NCBI GenBank assembly: GCA_022360445.1
Contig: JAKSCV010000093.1
Span: 1 to 64,000 of the forward strand
From: Gammaproteobacteria bacterium
GTDB lineage: Bacteria; Pseudomonadota; Gammaproteobacteria; UBA5861
Length of the DNA stretch: 64,000 nucleotides
Direction of reading: 5' to 3'
Below the pieces are notes generated by a model. The model had not been told where the DNA came from. It was given only the letters and a program-made list of their open reading frames with translations, and did not search any database. A program made the position numbers and the translations under genes. Below, piece by piece: positions 37,011 to 45,110 of the stretch. The first letter of the stretch is position 1; each line of letters opens with the position of its first letter.

Positions 37011-38239
37011 AACGTGTTGTTATTACAGGCGGCGCTGGCTTCTCGCCTATTGGCTCATCCTGGGAAGAAATCAAAGCCAATCTGGCAGAGGAAAAGACCG
37101 GCACACAATATATGACTGACTGGGACATCTATGACGGGCTCACGACCCGGCTGGGTGCACCGATTAAGAACTTTTCAATGCCGCCACATTATACGCGCAA
37201 ACATCTACGCAGCATGGGACGAGTCGCGCAGCTGGGCACGCTGGCGACAGAACAGGCGTTGGAGAGCGCGGGCCTGCTCGAAGAGTTGCCTCGATTATCC
37301 CGTGGGAAGATCGGTGTGTCTTATGGCTCATCCATGGGCAGCACAAACGCCATTGCCGTTTTTGGCCATATGCTCAATCAACACGCAACCGATGGCTTAA
37401 ATGCAAACTCTTATTTGAAAATGATGTCACACACTGCAGCTGTCAACATTGGCGTCCACTTCGGGCTACAAGGCCGGATTATCACAACCAGCAGTGCCTG
37501 TACTTCTGGCAGCCAAGGTATCGGTTATGCCTATGAGGCCATTAAATCAGGTGCTCAGGACATCATGGTTGCAGGTGGGGCAGAAGAGCTTTGCCCGACT
37601 CAAGCCGCTGTTTTCGATACCTTATACGCGACAAGTACGTGCAACGATACGCCCGAGTGCTCCCCTCGCCCCTTTGATCGGGACAGAGACGGCTTAGTCA
37701 TTGGTGAAGGGGCCAGTACTGTCGTGCTGGAAGAACTGTCGTTTGCTCAAGCAAGAGGCGCTACCATTCTGGCGGAAATCGTCGGTTATGGTACAAACTC
37801 TGACGGTATGCACGTAACCCAGCCTAATTCAGAAACGATGGAAGTCGCCATGCGACTCGCCCTGGAAGATGCAGGGATCAACTCTGCGAATATTGGCTAT
37901 GTCAGTGCGCACGGCACCGCGACAGACAGAGGTGATGTAGCAGAAACACAGGCAACACGACGTGCCTTGGGCCGTGCCGTTCCCATCAGTGCGTTCAAAA
38001 GTTATACCGGGCATACTCTGGGCGCCTGCGGTGCGCTTGAAGCCTGGGTCACCATTCATATGATGCGTGAACGCTGGTTTCATGGCACAGCCAATCTGAG
38101 GAACCTGGATGCCGACTGTGGCGATCTGGATTACCTGACAGGGAGCGGACGAAACATCACTTGTGATTATGTGATGAGTAATAACTTTGCCTTCGGGGGA
38201 ATTAACACATCCCTGATCTTCAAGCGCTGGGATCAGTAA
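37007..38239 (+). CDS. Beta-ketoacyl-ACP synthase (ApeR-like)
   Basis: A 410-residue condensing enzyme. Cys nucleophile in SSACTSGSQGIGYA, His in AHGTATDRGDVAET and FKSYTGHTLGACGALEA, and the C-terminal SNNFAFGGINTSL. It closes the core set that mirrors an apeO-P-Q-R order. By analogy it may perform the first condensation or alternate extension steps. It ends 23 bases before the ABC transporter genes, the largest gap so far within the cluster. Confidence 0.9.
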   Translation: MKRVVITGGAGFSPIGSSWEEIKANLAEEKTGTQYMTDWDIYDGLTTRLGAPIKNFSMPPHYTRKHLRSMGRVAQLGTLATEQALESAGLLEELPRLSRGKIGVSYGSSMGSTNAIAVFGHMLNQHATDGLNANSYLKMMSHTAAVNIGVHFGLQGRIITTSSACTSGSQGIGYAYEAIKSGAQDIMVAGGAEELCPTQAAVFDTLYATSTCNDTPECSPRPFDRDRDGLVIGEGASTVVLEELSFAQARGATILAEIVGYGTNSDGMHVTQPNSETMEVAMRLALEDAGINSANIGYVSAHGTATDRGDVAETQATRRALGRAVPISAFKSYTGHTLGACGALEAWVTIHMMRERWFHGTANLRNLDADCGDLDYLTGSGRNITCDYVMSNNFAFGGINTSLIFKRWDQ

Positions 38240-38262
38240 ACCCGGGCGCCTGGCACTTTTAC

Positions 38263-39192
38263 ATGATTTCGATTGATTCCTTAAGTAAGTCTTATGGCAA
38301 CCATTATGCTTTAAGGGATCTCTCCCTCCAGGTTGCCAAAGGCGAGGTCTTTGGTCTGCTGGGAATCAATGGTGCCGGTAAAACAACCTTAATTTCGATC
38401 TTGAATGGCATTTCGAAAAAAGATGCGGGTACGGTATTGGTTGGTCAATTCAACATTGACCAGGACTTGGAGAAAATAAAACGCATCAGCTCCCTGATCC
38501 CCCAAAAGTTTGCTTTCTACCCAACACTGACGGCTTATCAAAATCTGGAATATTTTGCCGCAGTCAATGGCTATATGGGCAACACCCTCAAGCAACGAAT
38601 CCATTATGCTGCTGAAACAGCGCGACTCTCTCATGTACTCGGGCAAAAAGCCGCGACCTTTTCCGGCGGCCTAAAGCGTCGGCTCAATCTGGCCATTGGG
38701 CTGCTCACACAACCCAAAATTCTCTACCTGGATGAACCTACCGCCGGGGTTGACCCACAAACACGCGCCAAACTGCTCGATGAAATCAGAACACTCAGCA
38801 CTCATGAAGGAATGACCATTGTCTATACCTCCCACTACATTGAGGAAGTCGAATACATTTGCGACCATGTGGCCATTCTCCATCAAGGCAATATCAAACT
38901 GTCCGAAAAAAAAGAGGTGCTGTTAGGCCATACGCCAACCATCTCCATTAAAATCGATAACCTCTCAGCGGCTCGGTCAGTGTTACAAACAATAGAGGGC
39001 CTTGAGGTGACACATGATTCCTTATGCATCCCTAAAAACGATCATTTTGAGACGTGCCTAAACATGCTCCTTCCTATCCTCATGGAATATCAAGTCAGAA
39101 TCATCGATATCCAGCAAGAAGCCGGTCGCCTGGAAGATATTTTTATTCAACTGAGTCGGCCGCTCAAAGCGGACACCCACATTAACAAATGA
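38263..39192 (+). CDS. ABC transporter ATP-binding protein
   Basis: A 309-residue ATPase of the CcmA/NatA/DrrA export type. Walker A GINGAGKTTL, Q-loop LIPQKF, signature FSGGLKRRL, Walker B ILYLDEPTAG with VDPQ, and H-loop YTSHYIEE. The last 85 residues form a C-terminal extension common in drug and polysaccharide exporters. Its stop overlaps the permease ATG. I know of no ABC exporter in the standard aryl polyene gene set, so this is an addition. Confidence 0.92.
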   Translation: MISIDSLSKSYGNHYALRDLSLQVAKGEVFGLLGINGAGKTTLISILNGISKKDAGTVLVGQFNIDQDLEKIKRISSLIPQKFAFYPTLTAYQNLEYFAAVNGYMGNTLKQRIHYAAETARLSHVLGQKAATFSGGLKRRLNLAIGLLTQPKILYLDEPTAGVDPQTRAKLLDEIRTLSTHEGMTIVYTSHYIEEVEYICDHVAILHQGNIKLSEKKEVLLGHTPTISIKIDNLSAARSVLQTIEGLEVTHDSLCIPKNDHFETCLNMLLPILMEYQVRIIDIQQEAGRLEDIFIQLSRPLKADTHINK

Positions 39193-40400
39193 TGCGTACT
39201 TGCAAAAGTCGGCTTATTTTACTGGCCTATTCGCTCAAAAAAGAGCTGCATTTGATTTTTCAAGATATGCACGCACTGCTGGTCCTTTTTGTGATGCCTA
39301 CAGTCTTCATCCTGATTATGTCACTGGCGATGCAGAACACACTGGGTACTCAACAAAACCAACACCACATCAAATTACTCGTCATTGACCAAGCTGCGTC
39401 TGATGCCTCAAAAAAGATAATCTCTGCATTGGAAGAAGCCTCATTTCTCCTGAATCACCACAACCTTGAAGTCGATAAGCAGGCCGTTGTCACCGCCTTG
39501 AGCGCAACAAATACACAGGTTGCACTTATTATCCAATCAAATGAAGCGAACAACCTTAATCTGTCACTCATGACAGAACCGGTGGTTGACTCCAGAACAC
39601 TAGCCTTAATCAGCCAAACGCTTGTCGGCATCCAAACCAGGCATTTGGTCGAACAACTGATTGATGAAAACACCGAGGCCCTGGCGAACAGTCAAACCTT
39701 GCAAGTCTTGATGGAAGATCCCCTTCAACCGCCTCAAGTTACTTACCTTTTCCGCACCGAGTCAACCGAACCCGACACACACCCCACCTCTGTCCAGCAA
39801 AGTGTCCCAGCCTGGTTGATTTTTTCGATGTTTTTTATTCTTATCCCGGTCGCCAATACCTTTATCAATGAAAAAAACTTTGGGACGCTTGAACGCTTAC
39901 AAAGTATGGAATTATCGACTTCCTTGTTTCTCATGGGGAAAATAGTCCCTTACTTTTTAATCAATCAGATTCAAATCATTTTAATGTTAGCGGTTGGGCG
40001 ATTTGGCGTTCCCCTGCTGGGCGGGCAAGCTCTTGAAGTCAACGGGCCCTTTGAGGGACTCATAGTGATGGGGGCCGTTGTCAGCCTGGCTGCCATCAGC
40101 TTTGCACTGTTAATTTCTGCATTTTCTAAAACAACTGAGATGTCGACCACAACCGGGGGCATGATTAATATCGTATTCGGTGCCATTGGCGGCATCATGG
40201 TCCCCAAGTTTGTGATGCCTGAAACGATGCAGTTTCTCACGCAAATTTCCCCGATGGCATGGGGACTCGAAGGCTTTTTGGGTATCATCTTACACGGACA
40301 AAGAGTACAGACGATTTTGCCTGAGATTTTATTGCTCGTTACATTTGCGGCAACCTGCCTGTTAATCACTATCCTAAAGCTTAATAAATCATATGGATGA
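39189..40400 (+). CDS. ABC-2 type transporter permease
   Basis: A 403-residue permease. One N-terminal transmembrane helix (LLVLFVMPTVFILIMSLAM), a periplasmic domain of about 180 residues, then five helices from about 215 on, with GTLERLQSMELST, the coupling-helix-like stretch of ABC-2 permeases. The topology is that of YhhJ/DrrB-like exporters. It ends six bases before the third ACP gene, so the exporter and the extra condensation genes form one transcriptional block. The cargo might be the product of that block or a precursor. Confidence 0.88.
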   Translation: MMRTCKSRLILLAYSLKKELHLIFQDMHALLVLFVMPTVFILIMSLAMQNTLGTQQNQHHIKLLVIDQAASDASKKIISALEEASFLLNHHNLEVDKQAVVTALSATNTQVALIIQSNEANNLNLSLMTEPVVDSRTLALISQTLVGIQTRHLVEQLIDENTEALANSQTLQVLMEDPLQPPQVTYLFRTESTEPDTHPTSVQQSVPAWLIFSMFFILIPVANTFINEKNFGTLERLQSMELSTSLFLMGKIVPYFLINQIQIILMLAVGRFGVPLLGGQALEVNGPFEGLIVMGAVVSLAAISFALLISAFSKTTEMSTTTGGMINIVFGAIGGIMVPKFVMPETMQFLTQISPMAWGLEGFLGIILHGQRVQTILPEILLLVTFAATCLLITILKLNKSYG

Positions 40401-40406
40401 GGAACA

Positions 40407-40682
40407 ATGGACCCAATGTCAGCCGATGCGTTAAAACAAGCACTCAAAACACTCATTATTGAAGAAACCGGCAAAGAAACCTCTCCCGATAAGATTCATG
40501 ATGATGAACCTCTCCTCGGCGCTCGTGCTAAATTAGAGCTGGATTCGATTGACGTTTTACAAATTTCGATGGCTTTACAAAAAGCATACGATGTCAAAAT
40601 CGTTGACCCCAAACAAGCGGCACGGGTCATGAAGTCAATCTCAACACTGGCAGATTACATTGCCGCTCAAAACCGTGGCTGA
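40407..40682 (+). CDS. Acyl carrier protein 3
   Basis: A 91-residue acyl carrier protein with the phosphopantetheine serine S47 in KLELDSIDVLQISMAL. It lies six bases after the permease stop and overlaps the third ketosynthase. It resembles neither of the first two carriers closely in the flanking helices. An ATG three codons in is an alternative start, but GAGG just before 40407 supports this one. It is the third carrier in a locus where two are normal. Confidence 0.9.
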   Translation: MDPMSADALKQALKTLIIEETGKETSPDKIHDDEPLLGARAKLELDSIDVLQISMALQKAYDVKIVDPKQAARVMKSISTLADYIAAQNRG

Positions 40683-41817
40683 CCGGATTTTTATTACATC
40701 GCCTGCTTTATCCTGCGCATTAGGTGATCGCCTGGATACCATCCGGCACGCTTTACAATACCCCAATATATCCATAGGAATCAGGGAGGTACTCGTAGAA
40801 AAGCAGGCACTGCCATACTATGCCACCCCTGATAGTAGCTTAGACTCGGAAACTGCTTTTCTCTCCCAACTAGAGCACGTCGTTACACAAACACTCAACT
40901 CCGCTCACCTTAATAAAGCCGAGCGCGCAACAACGGGCGTTTTTGTCGGCTCAACATCTATGGATATCAGCTTGCGTGAACAAGCCTTCCTAAGACACTC
41001 GACAAAAACAGAGCTGCCCGGTTCAGATGGCTCCAGCATCGGCAATATCCCGGCCTACCTCGCGCGGCTTTTTGGCTTGGGCCACGTACACATCTCGATC
41101 AGCACAGCATGCACTTCAAGCAGCATTGCCCTCATTGAAGGCATGAGCATGATAAAAGCCGGGCTTATTGAGCGCGCACTCATCGTGGGTGTAGAGGGGT
41201 TCAATTATCTCACCTTGTGCGGATTTGACTCGTTACTACTGCTTTCCAAATCACTCAAGCCTTTTGATAAACACAGAGAGGGGCTTATTCTCGGCGAAGC
41301 TTATGCATCACTGTTGCTCGAAAAAGAATCCAAAAAAAACAATAAACCCCTTGAGCTTCTGGGTGGCGCCGTTGCCACGGATACAGAATCTATTTCGGGC
41401 AATAACACTGGGGGGGAAATCCCGGCTCGTACTATGGCGCAGGCTTTACATGCATCACAAATATCAGCAACCGAGATAAAAGCTATTAAAGCGCACGGCA
41501 CCGGTAGTGTCACCAATGATCTCAGTGAAGCACAAGCGATATCTCAAGTCTTTGGCCCTATACTGCCTCCAATTACCGCATTCAAACCGTATGTTGGCCA
41601 TACACTGGGGGCCAGTGGTATTACCGAGTTGATTTTACTCTCATTAGCTTTGGAAGCAGGCTTTATACCTAAGACTCCTGGATTCCAGGCTGAAGACCCC
41701 GCTCTGAAAATAAAACCTACAACACATACCTTACCCAGCGAATCAGGCGCCTTTCTTTTAAATGCCTTTGGTTTTGGAGGAAGCTGCTGTAGCTATGTTG
41801 TATCCAACCTAAAATAA
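40675..41817 (+). CDS. Beta-ketoacyl-ACP synthase, third copy
   Basis: A 380-residue condensing enzyme. Cys in STACTSSSIALIEG, His in AHGTGSVTNDLSEA and KPYVGHTLGASGITE; C-terminal NAFGFGGSCCSYVV. All catalytic residues are present, so it should be active. I favour the GTG at 40675 inside the ACP stop; a TTG at 40660 is possible. It is AT-richer than the two central ketosynthase genes (one line at 41281-41340 counts 42% G+C). Its stop overlaps the next ATG (TAATG). Confidence 0.88.
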   Translation: MADRIFITSPALSCALGDRLDTIRHALQYPNISIGIREVLVEKQALPYYATPDSSLDSETAFLSQLEHVVTQTLNSAHLNKAERATTGVFVGSTSMDISLREQAFLRHSTKTELPGSDGSSIGNIPAYLARLFGLGHVHISISTACTSSSIALIEGMSMIKAGLIERALIVGVEGFNYLTLCGFDSLLLLSKSLKPFDKHREGLILGEAYASLLLEKESKKNNKPLELLGGAVATDTESISGNNTGGEIPARTMAQALHASQISATEIKAIKAHGTGSVTNDLSEAQAISQVFGPILPPITAFKPYVGHTLGASGITELILLSLALEAGFIPKTPGFQAEDPALKIKPTTHTLPSESGAFLLNAFGFGGSCCSYVVSNLK

Positions 41818-42671
41818 TGACCATCTATATTCAATTCAGCAATTTCTTTGTCTGTGAAAAGAGCACCGACCTTACGGCACTTAAAAACGAACTGCCCGCA
41901 ACGGTTCGAAAGTCATTACGAAAAAGCAGTCGCTTTTCTCTCATTGCAGCCCAACCGTTGGCAAATAACCTAAACCAGCTCTATCGCGATGAAATGTCGG
42001 GCTTGTATTTTGCCAGCGAGCGCGGCCCTCTTGCCAATACTGAGGCCTGCCTACAGGATTTTAAACAAGGCACCTGGCAATTGATGCCTTTCTCATTCCT
42101 CAACGTGGGCATTAATTCAGCCTGTTTTGATATCGCCCAACTCGTCAACATAAACGGTAAATCCCTTGCGTTGAGTGACGCTGACCAAGGCTTTGCAACA
42201 GCACTGCAAATTGCCTGCAACGACCTTCGCTCAAAGGCGGTGAGTTCTGCACTCGTCGGCACCGTTGATGAACACTTGAACCAGTCAGCTATTTTTACAG
42301 CACCTTCTCATAGTCATGGGAATACCAACGATAGTGCTGCATGGATGAATCTAACGCTTAACTCCGAATCAGCCCTGGCAAAGCTGGACGGCATTTACCA
42401 TTTTTCGACACCGCAACATGCAGAGACGTGGCTACACCGACAAACATACGACGAGAACCACTTTTTTACATTGCCTTACACACTAAAAGAGAAGAGCTTG
42501 ACACCACCTGATGGTCTCACTGAGTATCAACACCCTGCGACGAAAACACTCTTTACAACCGCTCAGGGGGTCAAGCTGGCTGCATTTGTAAAAGAAACAA
42601 GTAATGGCTGTCTCTTTCACATCACAAAAGGTGCTCGGGGTGCCATGACAATCGTAAAAGTTTCAACATGA
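41817..42671 (+). CDS. Degenerate ketosynthase-like protein, possible second chain-length factor
   Basis: A 284-residue protein without intact ketosynthase motifs. Residues about 60-155 resemble the Ketoacyl-synt_2 half of the cluster's first protein: GLYFASERGPLANTEACL, PFSFLNVGINSACFDIAQL and SALVGTVDEH correspond to a start, nucleophile-loop and later strand of the thiolase fold. The usual TAC nucleophile turn reads SDADQG further on, so the enzyme is probably inactive. The last 100 residues match nothing I know. It may partner the third ketosynthase as a KS:CLF pair. This call is inference from motif order. Confidence 0.55.
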   Translation: MTIYIQFSNFFVCEKSTDLTALKNELPATVRKSLRKSSRFSLIAAQPLANNLNQLYRDEMSGLYFASERGPLANTEACLQDFKQGTWQLMPFSFLNVGINSACFDIAQLVNINGKSLALSDADQGFATALQIACNDLRSKAVSSALVGTVDEHLNQSAIFTAPSHSHGNTNDSAAWMNLTLNSESALAKLDGIYHFSTPQHAETWLHRQTYDENHFFTLPYTLKEKSLTPPDGLTEYQHPATKTLFTTAQGVKLAAFVKETSNGCLFHITKGARGAMTIVKVST

Positions 42672-42692
42672 TAAGCATCGGTCAATGCGGCT

Positions 42693-42710
42693 TGCTCTCA
42701 TATGTGAGCA
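42693..42710. repeat. Palindrome between cluster and rpmH
   Basis: TGCTC-T-CATATG-T-GAGCA, an 18-base palindrome with one mismatched pair, 22 bases after the last cluster gene and 20 bases before the rpmH -35. It could be a protein-binding site for rpmH regulation; no T-run follows, so it is not a terminator. Confidence 0.35.
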
Positions 42711-42729
42711 TATTAATACGACAAAATTA

Positions 42730-42758
42730 TTGACAGCCAAACTTCAGCGGGCGAGAAT
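42730..42758 (+). promoter_or_regulatory. Sigma70 promoter of rpmH
   Basis: Perfect TTGACA at 42730-42735, 17-base spacer, GAGAAT at 42753-42758. About 45 bases before the rpmH start. Strong and well placed; it means the ribosomal gene does not depend on the polyene cluster's transcription. Confidence 0.75.
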
Positions 42759-42802
42759 GCCCCGTTTACTTTCTTGTTATACAGTGTCGAGAGGGCAGCG
42801 AG

Positions 42803-42937
42803 TTGAAAAGAACATTCCAACCCAGTGTAATCAAACGTAAACGCACCCATGGTTTCCGAGCCCGTATGGCTACAAAGTCTGGTCGCGCAATTATTAAAGC
42901 CCGCCGAGCAAAAGGAAGAGCTCGACTGTCAGCTTAA
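42803..42937 (+). CDS. rpmH: 50S ribosomal protein L34
   Basis: A 44-residue basic protein with the invariant L34 sequence features [18 protein letters not shown] and [13 protein letters not shown]. The start codon is TTG at 42803, giving M-KRTFQPS, the exact family start; GAGAGGG lies just before it as ribosome binding site. Too short for usual length cut-offs. It heads rpmH-rnpA-yidC-mnmE. In most gammaproteobacteria dnaA lies just upstream in the opposite direction; here the polyene cluster does. Confidence 0.97.
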   Translation: MKRTFQPSVIKRKRTHGFRARMATKSGRAIIKARRAKGRARLSA

Positions 42938-42965
42938 TTGTTCGCTCATACACCCAAAGCTTTGA

Positions 42966-43337
42966 GTGAGCAAACAAGCTTTTACCAAGCGTTCACGGCT
43001 AACCACAGCGGCTGAATATGAGTGGGTTTTTGCGAAGCCCATCCGCTTACACAGCAAAGAGCTCCTTATGTTGGTGCGTCAGAATAAGCCCTTCCCACGG
43101 CTTGGGCTGGCTTTCTCAAAGAAAAAAATACCTCGGGCCGTAGACCGCAACCGAGTCAAACGAGTTGTCCGCGAACAATTTCGCTTGACGCAAACGACGT
43201 TACCACCTGTGGATATGATTGTGATGCCCAAAGCGGGTACCCGGAATGCAAAAAACACTTCAATCGTTGCAAGCTTTCATGAGCTGTGTGAGCAGCTAAA
43301 GCAAAAATTAGGCAATCAAGTCGAGCAATCTCAGTGA
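42966..43337 (+). CDS. rnpA: Ribonuclease P protein component
   Basis: Protein subunit of RNase P, which matures tRNA 5' ends. 123 residues, basic, with the signature RNRVKRVVREQFR and the opening KRSRLTTAAEYEWVF. The start is GTG at 42966, 28 bases after rpmH. The sequence reaches the usual family length (about 115-125). About 100 bases of non-coding sequence separate it from yidC; the small yidD gene usually found there is absent. Confidence 0.95.
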   Translation: MSKQAFTKRSRLTTAAEYEWVFAKPIRLHSKELLMLVRQNKPFPRLGLAFSKKKIPRAVDRNRVKRVVREQFRLTQTTLPPVDMIVMPKAGTRNAKNTSIVASFHELCEQLKQKLGNQVEQSQ

Positions 43338-43436
43338 AGTTCCTTTACACTTCCTCCCCAACTCTAGAAGACGACAAGACCTCATCATAGACATGAGGTG
43401 ATATGAACTTGAACTAAACGTACTTGCGAAAAACCA

Positions 43437-45101
43437 ATGGAAAATCAACGCCTGTTTCTCTATGCATCCCTCGGATTCGTCATGCTGTTACTGTGGCAAG
43501 CCTGGCAGGCAGATTATGCACCCAGACCAAGCCCTCAAAATCAAGCCACCACGAACCAGCAGCCCCAAGTCAATAACACGTCTAAAAATGACAGCACGGG
43601 CGATCTACCACAAGTTCAAGTCACACAAACACCCGAAACAACACCCGAGACGACTGAAAAAAAACCAATCGAAACACACACGCCTATTCGTGTTGTTACC
43701 GACACCTTCAAAGTTCTCATCCAACCAAAGGGCGGCACGCTGACAAGTGTTAAGCTACAACAATATCCGGCTGAACGGGATAATCCAGAGGAAGGATTTG
43801 AGCTTATGTCCCCGGATGGGCCGCATTTTTTCATCGCGCAGTCCGGACTGCAATCAGTCTCTGGACCCGAAGCTCCAAGCCACCATCAAATCTTTGAGAC
43901 TCCCCAGAAAGACTACCGAATGACAGCTACTCAAGATGAGTTAAGAGTACCTTTAACATGGACTGGACCTGACGGACTGAGTGTCACAAAAACGTATATT
44001 TTTAAGCGCAATAGCCACCTTATTAATCTTGAAAGCAGCATTATCAATACTTCTGAACAACCTTGGCAAGGTCGTCAATATAACCAGTTACAGCGGGCTC
44101 GCGAAGAACGTGGCAGCTTTTTCATGGCCGCCAGCTATATTGGCGGGGTTATCTACACGGAAGAAGAAGGTTATGAAAAAATAGACTTTGATGAAATGCG
44201 CGAGTCAGACCTTGAACGGCCAAGCACCGGTGGTTGGATTGCCATGATCCAGCATTACTTCCTTGGTGCCTGGGTTCCAGGCCAGGAAGAAAACACGACG
44301 TTCTACTCCAAAGCACTCACATCCGCTAACCGGTACATCATCGGAATGTACTCAACACCTCTGACAATCGCCTCAGGGGAAACAAAAGCACTAACGGCTG
44401 AGCTATACGCGGGCCCTAAAATCCAATCAGACTTGGAAGAGATTGCAAAAGGACTCGACCTCACGGTCGACTTCGGCCTGCTCACCGTGATTGCCAAACC
44501 ACTGTTCATTGTGCTCGACTTCATCCATAGCTGGGTAGGTAACTGGGGGTTTGCCATTATCATTTTAACCATGCTTATCAAGCTGATCTTTTACAAGCTA
44601 TCAGAAACCAGCTATCGCTCAATGGCACGGATGAGAAAGCTCAGCCCAAAACTACAGGCCTTGAAAGAAAAGTATGGTAATGACCGGCAAAAAATGGGCA
44701 CCGCAACGATGGAATTGTATAAAAAGGAAAAAGTGAATCCACTGGGTGGCTGCCTTCCTATTTTGATTCAAATTCCTGTTTTTATTGCCCTCTACTGGGT
44801 TCTGCTGGAAAGTGTCGAACTTCGACAAGCCCCCTTTATTCTTTGGATCCAAGACCTTTCAGTTCTGGACCCTTACTATGTATTACCCGTGATCATGGGT
44901 GTCACCATGTTCATTCAACAAAAACTGAACCCCGCACCTATTGACCCGGTCCAAGCCAAAGTTTTTATGATCTTACCGGTGGCTTTCTCGTTCTTCTTTG
45001 CCTTTTTCCCTTCAGGCCTGGTACTTTATTGGGTCGTCAATAACACACTTTCCATTGCTCAGCAGTACTACATTACCCGTCATGTTCTAGCAGAGAAGTA
45101 A
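43437..45101 (+). CDS. yidC: Membrane protein insertase YidC
   Basis: Inserts proteins into the inner membrane with or without SecYEG. 554 residues with the gram-negative layout: N-terminal helix (FLYASLGFVMLLLWQAW), a polar linker rich in Thr/Pro/Gln (about 25-80), the periplasmic beta-supersandwich domain (about 85-330), and five core helices from about 350 with FYKLSETSYRSMARMRKL, NPLGGCLPILIQIPVFIALYW and FPSGLVLYWVVNN. Ends nine bases before mnmE. Confidence 0.97.
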   Translation: MENQRLFLYASLGFVMLLLWQAWQADYAPRPSPQNQATTNQQPQVNNTSKNDSTGDLPQVQVTQTPETTPETTEKKPIETHTPIRVVTDTFKVLIQPKGGTLTSVKLQQYPAERDNPEEGFELMSPDGPHFFIAQSGLQSVSGPEAPSHHQIFETPQKDYRMTATQDELRVPLTWTGPDGLSVTKTYIFKRNSHLINLESSIINTSEQPWQGRQYNQLQRAREERGSFFMAASYIGGVIYTEEEGYEKIDFDEMRESDLERPSTGGWIAMIQHYFLGAWVPGQEENTTFYSKALTSANRYIIGMYSTPLTIASGETKALTAELYAGPKIQSDLEEIAKGLDLTVDFGLLTVIAKPLFIVLDFIHSWVGNWGFAIIILTMLIKLIFYKLSETSYRSMARMRKLSPKLQALKEKYGNDRQKMGTATMELYKKEKVNPLGGCLPILIQIPVFIALYWVLLESVELRQAPFILWIQDLSVLDPYYVLPVIMGVTMFIQQKLNPAPIDPVQAKVFMILPVAFSFFFAFFPSGLVLYWVVNNTLSIAQQYYITRHVLAEK

Positions 45102-45110
45102 CGCGTGTAA

